Assembly (NCBI GenBank): GCA_000231825.2
Contig: JH720356.1
Coordinates: forward strand, 321,787-385,786
Direction: 5' to 3'
Source: Tetrahymena elliotti 4EA
Taxonomy: Eukaryota; Ciliophora; Oligohymenophorea; Hymenostomatida; Tetrahymenidae
DNA length: 64,000 nucleotides
Shown here piece by piece: positions 1 to 13,467 of this stretch; within the stretch, counting starts at the first letter, position 1; the number at the start of each line of letters is the position of its first letter. A program made the position numbers and the translations under genes. The notes under the pieces are model-generated. The model saw only the letters and a list, made by a program, of their open reading frames with translations, had not been told where the DNA came from and did not search any database.

Positions 1-1116
1 AACTATCTTAGGTCGTAGATGGGTAGAGTTGGCTTTACTAATAAAAAATTTGTGAAAGATTTTTATAAAATAATTTACTTTTAAACACTTTATATTAAAG
101 ATTTTAATTCAAGCTCAAAATACTTTTTCATTTTTTGGTGTGAAAATAAATAAAAAATATTTTCATTTTTTTGTGTGAAAATAAATAAAAAATATTTTCA
201 TTTTTTTAAGTTAATTTAACAATAAAATATTTTTTTTAAATAGCTATCTAGCTTATAATTTACTTTTTCTGAAAACTAACTAATTAGTTTGAATAGCAGA
301 TTAACATTTTATGAAAATAAATCACTTTCAAATATAATTAGTGGGAAATATATAGAATAAAGGTTAAGTATTGAAAAATAAATGGTTTCTAACAAAAATC
401 ATTTATTTATTTGTAAATTACCAAATAATAATATTTGAAAATAATATTTTAAATTATGAAAAAAATAGCTAAAAATAAAGTATTTACAACTTATGAAAAA
501 TTTCTAAAATCTTTTTATCTTAATTTCTTAAAATAATTATTTTAATATTTCAAATATTCTCAAAAAAAATCACAACACAAAAATTAGATTTATTATTTTC
601 ATTTACAGTAAAAATGTTGAGAATAATCCTACTAATGAATTTAAAATAATCATAATAATATGTAGTGTTTTAAAATGTATTAATTTTGTTTTGGCTTTTT
701 CAGCAAATTCTGCAAATAGCCGATCAAGTTTATTTTAGTTCTATTCAGAACCAAGAGATAGCCAATCAATTTATAATTTCCTGAAAAAAATTTTTTAGAA
801 AATTTAAATACTGGTAATAAAGATAATATAAAAATATCCTTTTTGATATTTCTTTAAATCATTAAATTAGAATTTTTAAAATATCTTTAGAACAGATTTA
901 ATTTAAATATGATAAAAATGTAAATATTAATATTTTTTAGCTATATTTTAATTAAAGCTAAACATACATTTTAAATAGCTTAAATAAATATCTAATTACA
1001 TATTTTATAAAAATTTTTTTTAAATAAGGGATACTATTTGGATTTTTAACAATTGCTTAAAAAAATATTTTACAATACATCATTTAAAGAAATCCTTTTA
1101 ATTTTTAGGGATTTAA
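1..1116. other. AT-rich intergenic DNA
   Basis: No convincing coding stretch on either strand. It holds a 35-bp tandem repeat near its left end (separate entry) and the presumed 3' flank of the minus-strand membrane-protein gene. Confidence 0.7.
125..207. repeat. 35-bp tandem repeat, about 2.4 copies
   Basis: Units start at 125, 160 and 195, each opening with ttttcatttttt; the first two continue through gtgtgaaaataaataaaaaa. Copies differ by single bases only. Function unknown. Confidence 0.85.
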
Positions 1117-2055
1117 TCAAAAAATTTCTCTATCTCTATGATGGTCTTCATCTCTGGAAATCTGACTTATTGTTTCATCCTTTGCTGCTTCTAGTCGTTT
1201 TTATACTTATTTGACAAAATAAGTAATAACGATAACAGTAAATAATATAAAGACAAGGTTTAAAGCAAGATCTTTATATGCATTCTCTCCATTACTTGAT
1301 GAGCTATAGTTATCATAAATGTTTTTAATTTATCTTCCAATATAAGCATAGAATATAGCAAATATTATTATACTCAATAGCACAGGAAGAAAGAATTATT
1401 TATAAGTAATTTTTATGATTCCCATACCATAATCTTGTAGAATTGGAGGGAATATTGTTATCACTCTTAAAAAAAACGTAATCTTAAAGGGATGCTCAGA
1501 AGCGTGTTCTGAGAATGCTTCTAAATATTCATTATCTTATATAATACTTTTTAGCTTTTCTCTAAAATAGTATCTTCCTAGTAAAAATGTGATAGAAAGT
1601 CCTGTCATTTTAAAAGCTACGATTAGCAAAATTCCATAAATTAATGGCTTCACTGCATAACCTATCACAGTTTCGATGATAAAAATAGGAATACCAACAA
1701 GAATACAAAGTAAGCCAACAAAAAAAACAACAATAAATGCTTTAATGTTATGTTCGTTTAATTAATAAATGAGGTCTATATACCAAAGTCTAAATGACTC
1801 TACTGATGCAAATACAATAATTAAAGCCAAAAATAATATCATATAAACGATTCCTGCTATAATCAATATTTTTTTATGTAGCTATTCATCTCTTTTTCTT
1901 CTAATAGTAGATGTTTCTGAGTAATTTTAATGTTCTGAAATATTGTCAGCTAGATTTTAATGCTCTGCATTAGTATTTATGTCACTGTTTAGCTAAGAAT
2001 AGTTTGGTTACTATTCCTAATTTTCTACTTTTTAAAGTAGATTATCAGTTTCCAT
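1117..2055 (-). CDS. TVP38/TMEM64 (VTT/DedA-type) membrane protein
   Basis: A single uninterrupted exon of 312 codons, ATG to TGA, with internal TAA/TAG read as Gln. The first 60 residues are polar (Asn/Gln/Ser-rich) and end in a basic patch (IRRKRDEQLHKK). A first membrane helix follows at about 63-84, then several more through about 160, and a last helix at about 272-288 with a charged tail. The central part has the family hallmarks: a Gly-Arg at 160-161 (FLLGRYYF), then FFLRVITIFPP, a DYGMGI segment and a Tyr-rich YAYIGRQI helix, as in the VTT domain of TVP38, TMEM64, TMEM41 and VMP1. Relatives sit in the ER/Golgi, and some act as lipid scramblases; the activity here is inferred from family only. 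Start chosen as the first ATG of the open frame. Confidence 0.8.
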
Positions 2056-2688
2056 TATCACCCTTAACTTTATTAGCCAAATATTACCTATTTTAATTAA
2101 TAATAATTTAAAATATCTAGTTTGATTAAATCTAATTAGAAAGTTGAAATAAACAGTATAATATTTGGCAATAATTAATCAAATGTGCAATATAAAATTA
2201 ACAATTTTTAAATTAATGAATTTTATGTAAAAATGAGTAAATCTTAAAAATATTAATTACTTCATTAATAATATTATTAAAATTTCTTAATCTAGTTGAG
2301 ATTAATACCATTTTCCTATATTTTATTTTTATCTTAGTTTTTAATAAAATTTTACAAACACTATTATCAATACAAGTGAAAAAGTATCTACAAAATAATG
2401 ATAAACATTTAATAGTAAAATAGATAAATTTTTTAAAAAAATAAATAATTTCCTTTCTAGATTTTATATTTATCAAACTTACTAACAATGCTATTCTAAC
2501 TAATCACATTTTGAAGCTTTCTAAAAAAAAAGAAAGAGGAATAACATCAAGCTGAAGTTTAATCTCAAAATACTTACTATATACATATTTTTTATGATAT
2601 TTATTTAATAAGGTTAACAAATTTAATTTTTTTAATTTAATTTAAATTTAATTTAATTAATTATGTTTAATATTTTATTTTTTTCAAC
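2056..2688. other. Intergenic region
   Basis: AT-rich spacer between two minus-strand genes: the 5' flank of the membrane-protein gene and the 3' flank of the coiled-coil gene. A short minus-strand open stretch at 2213-2488 is all Ile/Lys/Phe/Asn, has no recognisable motif and looks like chance. Confidence 0.6.
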
Positions 2689-5277
2689 TCATTTAGAAGC
2701 TGTCAATTGGCTTGCTGCTTTTATTTTATGATTTGAATTTACTACCTTTTTAAACTATAACTGTTTTAGAAAAATATTTTTTATTAACAAAAAGTACTTT
2801 TATTGGATTTAAAATTTACTTTTATTCAAATCAATCTTTCTGAATGACTCATAGATGTCAGAAATTTTAAATGACTCAACGGTCTGTGCCTTTTCAAAGA
2901 GTTTTAAGAAAAAATAGTCTTTTTAATCTTTTGTCATAGGAGGATCTAATAATTATTTATTAACTTTTTCAAACTATTCCATAGTGAATCTTTCTTTGTC
3001 TTTAACGTGAGGTTCTTACTCTAAACCTTGCTTGATTGTCTAGTAGAACTGATTTACAATCTAAAAAATTCATTTAATTATACCAATTTAATAAAAAAAT
3101 AAATGTATACTTTGGTAACTTCATCATCCAATTTTTCTTTTTCCTCTTTTTCAAAGTATCTAAGTTCTTTTATTAAATTTCTTAATGTGCTTCTGAAAAC
3201 TTAAATATTTGTGCTCTGATCTAAATGGAAATCCACATAATCGTTTTAATTGTTGTTTTCTATTAAATATCTAGCTACAAGTAAAGCTGTTTCTCGGTTT
3301 TAAATATTAAATGGACTTCTGTTAATTAAAAGTTAAATGGGATGAATGATCGATCTGCATGGTAAAAAATATAATTTACTATTGCAGTTTAAGCACTGTT
3401 TCAGATATACTGATGTAGGCAGACTAAGAGTCTAATTTAGACAAAAATTCTTTGATTACTTCATCTAAATTTTTATATTTAAGAGAGCATCTTAAATTTA
3501 ATTCTTTTCCTTTTATTTATATAATCATCATAAAGATTAGAAAATGAATTCTCGGTCTTAAAATATAATATAAAATACCTATTTTTTCTACCTCTTCAAA
3601 TTTTACAGTAGGTAATCTTTTTGTATTCTAAGGTTTTTGATCTGCTTTTCCTTTCATATCTCTAATCTCATTTGTTTAAATGGGATACTGATAAGGTATG
3701 CTCATAATATCGCCATTGCTTTAATTTAATTCTCTTTAATGTTGCTGATTAATTCTGTTTCTTTCTTCAAGTTAAGCATTCAACTTTATTTTGTTGGTTT
3801 CTGCTTCTTCCTTAAATTTAGAAAATTATTCTTAAATAGCTTTTTTCTCTTTTATTTCGGTAGCCAGTTTATCTTTGGTATCTTTCAGTGCTTTGTCAAA
3901 GCTTTTTTGTTATTTTTTTAACTCATCTTCTTTTTCTGATAATTTATTGTTAAGCACTTTAATTTCATCCAAACTTAATTATGATTAAAATAAATTTATT
4001 TATTTTACTTAAGGTAAATTTTAATTAAATACGCTGTTTTAAGTTTTTTATCTTCATCATTTATTTTTTTTGAATCACTTTCCAATTTGTTTTTAATTTG
4101 TTCCAGCTTGCTTATTTATGTGTCTTACTTTTTAACTTTTTCATTTAATTGTTAAAGTGTTTATTCTTATAAGGCTATCTTTTTATTAGCTGCTTGGAGT
4201 TCCTTTACTACCTCAACCCTTTTAGCCTTAAAGTTAATATAATTTTTTCATTAAATTTTTAAAGATTCTTTCAATATTACTTCTTTGTCTAGTAAAGTCC
4301 TTTCTTAATCTTCAAAATTTTTTTTTTACTCTTCATTTTCTTATTTAATTTTATTGACCATAGAGAACTGCATCTACATATATTTTTCAGCATCCGTTAA
4401 ATCTTAATTCCTTTGAATCAAATTAAACAAATAACTTTTTTTTCTTTCTTCTCAATAAAAAATAAATTATTTACTTTAATAATTATGCATAGTCTCTAAT
4501 AGATTAATCAAATAATGTTTTAAGCCTGATGCATTCTTATTTTGTTTAATCAAGTTCAATTTGTAGTTCTTTTAAATTGTTCAGTTTATAATCTCTCTTA
4601 AATTTTTATATTTCTGCATTTGCTGAATTTAGTTGTAGTTTCAAGTCTTGAACTTATTTCTTGAGATTGACGATTAACAAATTCTACATAAAAAAATATA
4701 ATTAATTAGTTGATTACTTAACATAATAAATATTACTTCTCTAGTACCACTTTTACCATTTTTTTAATCTAAGTATGCTTCCACATCTCCTAAAAGTTTG
4801 AATAGTTTTTGATTTTCTCTCTATTAAAAATACAGAATTTGTATATTATTTGGCTTGGCAAATGAAAATAATTTTTTACTAACAAAGTCATATTTTTAGT
4901 TTTCAGTTCAATATTTTCTTTTTAGACTTAGCTCCACATATATTTGATTTACATATTTTCTTCCCATAATTTTTCCTGTTGAAAAAATATATTAAAATAA
5001 TTATGAGATAAACAGATCCAAAATTTAGCAGTTACTTTATCTTTTTTTATATTTTTAGGAGCAATTATTTTATGATCTTCTGCAGATGGTGGTCTTAATA
5101 AAGGGACACCACCTATATTAGGACTAATATCATTTAAATTTAATATTTATTATCTTTATTTGATAAATAAAAGTACTCGAAAGCATCAGCTATTTGTGGC
5201 TAATTAAAATTCTTAACCGATTGAGTACCATTAAACATAGGATTTTGCATTTCCTAAGGAGATGATGGCATCTACAT
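2689..5277 (-). CDS. Long coiled-coil protein of unknown function
   Basis: A spliced gene read from an ATG at 5277 (a second ATG lies two codons on) to TGA at 2689-2691. At least six GT...AG introns are needed; several are clear because they remove in-frame TGA codons or restore frame, for example near 4710, 4280, 4000, 3370 and 3100. The start is polar (Ser/Gln/Asn), with VPLLRPPSAEDHK after the first intron. The middle is a long Glu/Lys/Gln-rich heptad region typical of coiled coils. The C-terminal third is more globular (TALLVARYLIENNN, then FEKEEKEKLDDEV) and ends in a helical segment, KISDIYESFRKIDLNKS, that vaguely recalls an EF-hand loop. The open frame continues upstream of the ATG to a TGA, so a further 5' exon is possible. 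I cannot name it; a cytoskeletal or ciliary role is only a guess. Confidence 0.7.
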
Positions 5278-6942
5278 AAATTTATTTGTACTACTGCTAG
5301 ATGGCCTTAAAGATCTATTTTTATTTAGAGTATGAGCAGACCTTTTATTATATCATTTTAATATTAGCATTGAAATTTGATTTAAAGCTAAAATGCTATT
5401 CTTTACTAGTGCCTTTGTAAAGTATCACCTTAGCTATTAAAATATTAGCTATTAATTGCATTTCTTGTTTGGAAATCTAAGTTTTCTATATTATTTTAAA
5501 CTCCTTAGGCATACACAGCACTAAAAGGTCTCTATTAAGGCCCTCTCTATAAGTAATATTAATAAAATGTATTCAAATACTTAGTTTTTTATATTAAGAA
5601 ATGTTACATTCTGCTAATTAAATTATGTTCCAAAGGAATTCATATTTAACAATATGATAAATTAGAAATTTCAAATCTAAAAATTATTTTTCACTAAAAG
5701 AACAAGCTAGATATCAGCCTTGCTATTACTGTAAAAAATACCCCATAAATATTAAAAAATAAAAATGATCTTAATTTTACTGTATAACTATTTTAAGAAT
5801 TGTTAAACTATCTTTTTGTTACTGCTATTAATAAATATTTGAAAGTTTTTGAGAATTGATTAATTTTTTATTAAAAATTAATTTAAAACTAAAAGAGTGA
5901 AATAGAGTGTTATAGATAAATATCAAAAACATTTCTAAAATATACTTCTTGAAATAAACTAAACAGTCTATGATTTTTGATAAGTAGGGATTAAAGAAAA
6001 GTAGGAATTATTCTCAAATTTATTTATTTTCTTAGTCAAGTTAAAGTTTACTGACATTCAATTTTCAAATAAAAAAAATAATTTTACTTTTTCTTATTTT
6101 TCAAAAACAACAAATCCATTGTAATTATTTTTAAGGTTTAACAAATAAATAAGAAATGCATGCCTTTATTAGAATTATAAAATATTAGTCTTATTAAGGA
6201 CAAATATTTCCTACTAAGATAGCATTTACAAAATTATTTGATGAAAAAGAAATAATTTAAAATAATATGATTATTATTAAACATAATTGTTTTGGCAAAA
6301 TAGAACAATCATAGAAAATACCTCTGAAATTATTTTAAAGGTTTGTAGAAGAAATACTGCATGTTACTTTAGTATCGTTAAATATCTAGTTATACTAAGA
6401 ACAGATAATTCCAAAAATATCAATAAAAAAGAGAAAATAATCTTTAAAAAAAAAAAGAAATGATTTAAAATATCTTGCTATTTATATAGCAGCATAATTT
6501 GATTAGGCAAAATAATATAAATTAGCTTTTTAAGAGAATAAAAGAAATAACAGTAGGTATATTATAATAAAATTTAATTTGTTATTAATTGTATAAGAGT
6601 ACAAATTAACACTAACGAACTAACTAATGAAACAACCATGCTTAAAATACTAAGTAAATAAGCACCTTTCTTACTTTAGTAATTATTTTTCTTATCTTAT
6701 TCAAGAGCTAATAGATATAAATGGTGCAGTCACCAAAAAGCAACAAGCAAGAAAGTAAGTAAGTGCTTTTATAAATTCTACCCATTTGAGTGAACTTAAT
6801 TTTGTTCACTTACATAGTGTGTTACAAAATTAGTGTTGATTTTTTTAAAGTTTATAATTTTTATATAATTATTTAATATATTTTATCTTTTTATGTTAAT
6901 TTCTCAATAGAGAAATTTCTTTGATAGAGATGATTATTAAAC
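5278..6942. other. Intergenic region with small inverted repeats
   Basis: About 1.6 kb of AT-rich DNA without a supported gene. Around 6661-6770 there is an imperfect inverted pair (aagcacctttcttactt against aagtaagtaagtgcttt) enclosing a small hairpin, ggtgcagtcacc, at about 6723. It could be an RNA element or a promoter-proximal structure; the signal is weak. Confidence 0.5.
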
Positions 6943-9807
6943 TCACATTTAAAGGTCATATTAGGGATTTTTATTATTTCTAAAGCACATATCAATCATA
7001 TTTGAAAAGGCTCCTCCTTTATAGTTATCTGAGCTACCCAACAATGACTATTCTGCATCAATTGCTGTTGATACTGAATCAGTTATGCTAGAACTATTAG
7101 CATAAAATTTTTCATCCTCACTATCAATCTTTTGTTTAATTAAATGTATTAAAATTTTTTTAAATTTTAATGATGGCTATTTACTTGCTTCTAAAAACTC
7201 TTCTTAGGCTTATACCCATATTTCTCACTAGTTGTTATTCCAGATAATAAGTTAGAAGTTTGGACACATAATAATATTCTGTTTTAAAAAATAAATTGTT
7301 AAAATGCTTTGAGCTTAACTAATTTTTATGAATAAATTACCCAACACAGATGAAGAAAACAGCACACATAGCTGTACAGTAAATTGAAGTTACCAAGTGT
7401 AAAATTTCCATAGTCTAATTATCATCTATAATTGATATGAAGTACTCACTAACAGGTTCAGTTTAGGAGAAATCTAAAAAAAATATAACAAAAATATTAT
7501 TTTATTTCTGAAAAACACAATTTTAATAATTTGTTACAAATTCCGTGGAAAACTAATTAGAAAATGAGCTAGATAAATATGGACAAGACAAAGAGGTAGA
7601 AATATTTGTAGTTGTTAGAGCCAACACAATTGTTAATCCAAGGACAATGATGATCATAAACTCTAACACATTTATTGCAAATATCACAATGCTTAGATCT
7701 TTTAGGCTATATGATCTATAGTTATTTATTAATTTTAGAAATAAATTTTATTTATTAGAGAATATTTACCTAACATTTAGCACAAATTTGTGAAGGGTCT
7801 GAAACTTATTTGAGCAAAGAGAATAAATGCTCATCACATTTTTAATTGTGCTCAATATAGCCTGGATTTCCTAGCCAAGCTCCAAAGAAGAATAAAATTG
7901 AAATCACTGAAACAGCAACAAAAGCAGAAAACAATTCAACACTTGCAACATCTTTTTGAATTTATAATTAATTTTTAATGCTTTTGAAAAAGAATAATAT
8001 AAATTTTTACAAGGAATCACAAATAAGAGAGATCCTACAAAGGTAGAAATGTAGAGAGATAAAAATAAGACAAGAAGTCTTTTCTTTCTTCTTAATTTTT
8101 CAAAAGGAATTTGAAGATTGCATGTTTCAGCTAAACCAGGCTTAGAGCTCTTTTAAATAAGAAGAATATTAATATTTAAAATCAATTTTTAACAAAAAGT
8201 ATTTTACCAAAATCTATGCAATTATTTCCTTCTTCTTTTGGACTGCATGGTCATAAGCAGTTAAATTTTCAAAATCTTTGATGCTCTTATCAACGCCAGC
8301 ATGCAAAAGCTTTCTAACAATTTAAATACATCCATCAATGACAGCATAGTGCAAAGGTGTCATCATATTATCAAAATCTTGGCAATTTAATTCTGCTCCC
8401 CAAGCAAGAAGAAAAGAAACAGCACCAGTAGCACTGATTAATTAAAAAATTGTAAATTAAAAAAAATAATCAAATCAAATTTTGTGTTTTGATAAAGAGT
8501 TTTAACCACATAGCTTGAAAAAAATTTTTTGTTTTTAATTATTAAACACTAATTTTTGGATTAAATATTTTGCGTATGTATATAAATAGATACCTCTAAA
8601 AGGCAGCCCAGTGCATAGGAGTTCTCCCATTTTAATCCTTCTCATCTATGGACAAACCATTAATTTTTAGATAGCACTTTATTTATACATAATATTTAAT
8701 TATAAATCAACAGTCACTGATGGCAAAGAACTCATTAAAAAAAGATCGTAGATTATTTTTCATAGATTTATCAAAAAAAAGTGTTGATTGAATGAATGAA
8801 TAAATAAATGAATGGAGTAGATTTATTAATAATTTAAAGAAATGAACAATTTAATTAATTAATTTTAAAATTTAGTTATTTTAATTCTATATGATTTTTT
8901 TATTATTAAGTGAGTTCAAAATTAATTTAATTAATTTTACCATAACATTAATTGAATCTCCTTAAGCAGCTGTATGCATAGCAGTCAAACCTAAAATTAA
9001 ATTTAATAGATATAAGATTTGAGAATAGATTTTTCTTAATTTTATTCTAATCTAAAATATAACATGTATCAAAAAATTCAAATTTCTTATCAAAAAACTT
9101 CATAAGCGTATAAAATAAAGTTGACTAGAAAGTAAGCTAATATTTACCAGCAACATTTGCTAGAAGAAGGTTTGCTCCTTTTGCATGCAAGTATTCTACA
9201 GCTTGCTTTAATATATTATTTTTGAAAAGATTAGATCACAAAATACTTGTATTATATAAATTCTAAGCTAAATTATTTATTACTAACTTTCCTGTATAGG
9301 AAGCCAAATGTATGCATGTGTATCCTTCATAATTTCTCATGTTAATAAAATGTTAAAGCATTTATCCTTGAGGAGATTTTTCAAAATATTCTACTATCAT
9401 TTCAATTACAGTCATACTAGAATGTTGGCATGCGACATGCAATACTATTATTTATTGTTAATAAAATAAATAAATATTGTTTAAAATAGTTTGTGTTATG
9501 TATAAAAAAACAATTTAAAATATCAAAAAAAGACAAAGCTTCTTTTATAATATCAAGTGATTTATTTTATGAATAAATATCTTCTGAAAATTCATTATGA
9601 TATTTGTTTTTATTTTTAAAATAATGATAAATATGTACAGGTTTCCATTTTCTAATTATTGACAATCTCAATCAAATTCAAGCAAGTGAAATCCTTGAAT
9701 ATTTATTTTAATCTCCTTAGCTCATTGTTTGCGACAGCATTAAAAAGCTCATATTAAATTTGGTCAAAAGAATCAGAGTCTTCGTAACTGTCGGACCTTA
9801 GCTGCAT
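6943..9807 (-). CDS. Ankyrin-repeat DHHC protein S-acyltransferase
   Basis: A multi-exon gene from ATG ([13 protein letters not shown]) at 9807 to TGA at 6943-6945. The N-terminal half carries ankyrin repeats ([58 protein letters not shown]). Hydrophobic helices follow, then the Cys-rich zinc domain [20 protein letters not shown] with the catalytic Asp-His-His-Cys, and two more helices. After the last helices comes [20 protein letters not shown], which contains a TTxE-type motif. This is the architecture of HIP14/ZDHHC17-type enzymes, which transfer palmitate to protein cysteines at the Golgi or endosomes; the ankyrin repeats recruit substrates. The tail is acidic and Ser-rich. The core family call is secure; the roughly ten intron borders were placed by eye. 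Confidence 0.88.
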
Positions 9808-10590
9808 TTAAAGCAATATTTGTTATTGTTACTCTAACTTTTTAATACTTGATTTAATTTATTAGTTGTATTCTTATTATCTTCAAAAAGGTATGAATGT
9901 TAAAAATAATTAATTATTTTTCACAAAAAAACTCAATAGATTTACTTAAGTTTTCTTTCTAATTGATAAAAATTAATCAAAAATCTTGAATCCATCCAGA
10001 CAGACAGGCAGACTGATAGACTGATTAATTAATTAATTGAGAAATATATATTAATAAATAGAAAGACTGAATACGAGTTAAATTGGATTAATGTATTCAA
10101 AACTAGAATATATTTGATGACTGGCAGATTAATCTTCATTCATTTTTAATACTTTTGATTCACATTCATTTCTCTTCTCCCTTTTTTAGAAAACATTACT
10201 CAATTAAACAATATAATTTTTTTCATTGATAGATCCACTTAAACTTCATTTCTTTTATACAAATTGAGATCATTAATTAATAAAATTATATATTTTTTTT
10301 GTCATGTAAATACCATCAATTAATTTGCAAAAGCTCACCTATTATCCGTATTGTCTTTGATTACTTTTTAATTTTCTTATTATATTTACTTACGAAGGAA
10401 TATTGATTGATTTTAAAATTAAAAAAAAAATATTTCATGAAGTTTTTATCTTACTTGAATCATAAAAAATTTAATTTTCTCCTATATAATATATTTTTTA
10501 ATAAAATTTTTAATTTTTTTTGGGAAATAAATTAATTAAATTTCTAAAAAAATTTAGATTCCAGCTAAAGATAAACACAATTGAATCAGC
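9808..10590. other. Divergent intergenic region
   Basis: A shared 5' flank between the DHHC gene (minus) and the Rab gene (plus), so it should hold both promoters. A short purine-rich run (cagacagacaggcagactga) and aattaatt repeats lie near 9998-10040. No gene seen. Confidence 0.65.
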
Positions 10591-11809
10591 ATGTCTAACT
10601 CTAAATAAAATAATAAGGTGATTATTATAGGATAAGATAGTAAAGTTACTTAAGCGATGACAATAATTAAACAATTAATGATATAAAAGGAATAGGAAAA
10701 ACATCTTTGCTGAAGAAATATACTAAGCCTGAAATAGATATTGCAAAAGAAGAAAGCAGAAGAACGAAAATTGCAGATTACAAATTAATTTCAAAAACTT
10801 TTTCAGATTTGAATAATAAAAGCATAGAGGCTACTTGTTATGATACAGTAATTTCAAAACACATTATTTATTTATTAACAGTTTTAAATATTTTATTTAT
10901 CTATCAATCAGGCTGGAGAAGAGAATTAAAAATCTTTAACTTTATTATTTTATAGAAATGCCTTAGGGATTGTTCTTGTTTTTGATTTGAATTTGTAAAT
11001 ATTAAAAGATTTGGTATTAGAATTTAAATTATTATGACAATAAAAAAAAACAGATTTGTAAAAAAAGAAGCTGATTGTCTTAAATAAATAAAATAATGGT
11101 ACTAATTCTCTTTAGGAAAAGATATTAAGCATCAATTAACTCCTCTTGTTTATTTTGTAGGCAGTAAGTTAGATCTTTTAAGCTAAGAAGAATAATAAAA
11201 GTATAATATTTAAATTATTTTACAACATAAGTTTAATTTATTAATCTTTTGCTTTGTAAATAAATTCTAATTGTATAAAAAGTTATGACGCTAGAAGAAA
11301 AAAGCTATTTGATTATATGAAGTAAGTAAATAAATAATATTATATTGAAACTAGTTCAGTAAAAGACATAAATATCTAGAAAGTAAAATACATTTTACAT
11401 TCAATAAAAGTATAAATTCTAAAAAAATTAAAAAATATAGCTCTTTGATGACGTTCTGAAAGGCTTATATTTAGAGTTTCTAGCAACTAGTTTATCTTAT
11501 TAAAAATATAAAGAATTAAATGTTTTTACTTTAAGATAATCTGATCAAGAATCATTGGTCTCATAAAATTCTAATCAATCTAAAAATTTATCATCAATTA
11601 ATTCCAATTCTTATTAGTAATCGAGTTCTTAATTTATAGCCATTCAATCCAAAAATGAACCTGCTGCTAATGAGGAGTTAAAAGAAAATGATGAAATTAA
11701 ATTAAACAACTAATCTAAAGATTTTGAAAATAATCGATATAATTAAAAATCTTAAATACGTTTGGATGAGAAGGACAAAGTAGATCAAAAATCATTAAAA
11801 TGTTGTTGA
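10591..11809 (+). CDS. Rab-type small GTPase with long Gln/Ser tail and CC terminus
   Basis: ATG at 10591; five or six introns. Splicing out 10641-10690 rebuilds the P-loop GQDRIGKTS (GxxxxGK[TS]). The next intron lies inside the G3 motif, giving DTAGEE followed by SLTLLFYRNALGIVLVFDL, close to the Rab pattern. The G4 motif reads GSKLDL, where NKxD is usual. The GTPase domain ends near a KLFDYMK segment. About 100 residues rich in Ser, Gln and Asn follow. The protein ends KSLKCC before TGA, a double-cysteine terminus that in Rab proteins is geranylgeranylated for membrane attachment. Total about 290 residues, longer than a usual Rab (about 210). The family is firm; the subfamily is not assigned. 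Confidence 0.85.
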
Positions 11810-12121
11810 TTTAAGTGAAAATTATTTTTACATATATAGAATAATAGAATAGAGTGAAAAGATTTTATTTTCAATCAGTAAAAATGAAATATTTATATAA
11901 CATTAAAAATACCAAAGCTAAAAAAAATAATCAAGCTAGCAAATAAAACATAATAAAAAACATCTTTTTTACATTTAATTTAATTATTTTTTAGGATAAA
12001 AAACTCTGTTTTAAAACTAGTAACAGTTCATTATATATTTTATAAACAAATTTAAGTGTATAAAAAACAAATTCTTTATTAAATTGAAACTTTTTTTTTC
12101 AATCTAAGTACTTATTTTACA
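11810..12121. other. Convergent 3' intergenic spacer
   Basis: A roughly 310-bp AT-rich spacer between the 3' ends of the Rab gene (+) and the sulfhydryl oxidase gene (-). Nothing recognisable. Confidence 0.6.
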
Positions 12122-12968
12122 TCATTTTCCTTCTTCTTTTACAGGTTCTGCACCAGACTCACACCCACAATTTCCTCCCCATTTCTCCATAGGATATTTC
12201 TTGCAATCATATATCTTTTTTCCTAATCTTTTGTTAACTTAATTATGCAAATCACACAAATACTCCATAAAATCCTATCTGGTACGACCAGTAAATTATT
12301 ATTTACTAGTCATTTTTAAGAAATGTCCAGAGCATTCTTTACAAGGATAAAACTGACCACTTTAATTAAAATAATTTCATTTTATATTAAATTTTATTGA
12401 GAAAAAGTAAGTTAATTTATAATCTCATAACATCCAAATTCAATAGAATTCTTTAAAATTTTCAAAATTAATTTACAACAAATTTAAGAATAGATTTGTC
12501 TTATCAACAAATTCTTCACTAACTTCAAGTGGATAAGTAGCAGAAATCATATGTAAAACCATCCACCCACAATTTCCTAGTTCAGTTCTTGTTATATTAT
12601 AATGTTTCTCTGTAAATAAATTTATTTTAATTCTTTTTCTGATATAGACTAATAATTTTACCATATTCATTTAGTTTCTTTACTCCCTTTTTCTTTTCTT
12701 CCAGCTCTTCTTCTTCTTTTTTTTTTGCTTATTCTTCTTCTGTAAGATCGGGGTCATTTTTATTATATGTATAAGGGTCAACTTTACCACCACCCCATTC
12801 ATCAGGTATCACAGCAGAAAAGTATTTTGAAAATGCCAAAGTCTTTGGATCAAATTTTTTTACTTTTTCAGCATTCGAATTAAAATTATGAATAGTCTAC
12901 ATTGTAAATAAACACAATAAAAAACCAGCAATAGCTCCAATAACTATATATTATTTATCACTCGCCAT
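12122..12968 (-). CDS. Erv/ALR-family FAD-linked sulfhydryl oxidase
   Basis: ATG at 12968, TGA at 12122-12124, with two introns. Removing them joins an N-terminal membrane anchor (residues about 7-24, YIVIGAIAGFLLCLFTM) and a charged linker to a complete Erv1/ALR domain. The domain reads ELGNCGWMVLHMISATYP, then FYPCKECSGHFL with the redox CxxC, CDLHNQVNKRLGK with the FAD-contacting His-Asn, and DCKKYPMEKWGGNCGC. The second intron lies just before the CxxC segment. Enzymes of this family pass electrons from substrate thiols through FAD to oxygen or cytochrome c, in the mitochondrial intermembrane space or the ER. The signal-anchor-like N-terminus is closer to Erv2-like secretory forms, but location is inference. 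About 230 residues. A final Cys-Gly-Cys pair adds a possible shuttle. Confidence 0.9.
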
Positions 12969-13467
12969 CTATTTTTTCCAAATTATTATTAATTCTAAGA
13001 ATATTTATTATGACTATTCCTTCCTTGTACAATAGATTTAAATTGTAAAAAGCTTTTGATGGTATCTAAAATATTTACAATCAAATATCTTTATTTAATT
13101 TTATGATAAAAAATTAATTAATTAATTCCGTAATATTTTAAAAAACTAAAAATTAAATAAATTAAATCAATTTAAAAAACGAAATAGAATAATTCATAAA
13201 CTCACTAATATTTTCAATTTTTAAACTAAAATATTTAAAATTTTATTAATTCAATGAAGATTATGAAAAAATAAGAAATAAAGTCCCCTGTTGATTTTAA
13301 AATATTTGCTTGAGTAAGAAAAGATCAAAATATTTTCAAAAATTATGAAGTGCTGAAAAAATGTTTAAAAGTATTATGAAATTTATGTATTATTACAATA
13401 TAAATATTAGATTTAAATTATCTTTGATTTAAAAATTTCAATTTTGAATGAAAAAAATCTTCATTCT
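12969..13467. other. Intergenic region
   Basis: AT-rich DNA between two minus-strand genes: the sulfhydryl oxidase 5' flank and the cNMP-binding gene 3' flank. No gene seen. Confidence 0.6.
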
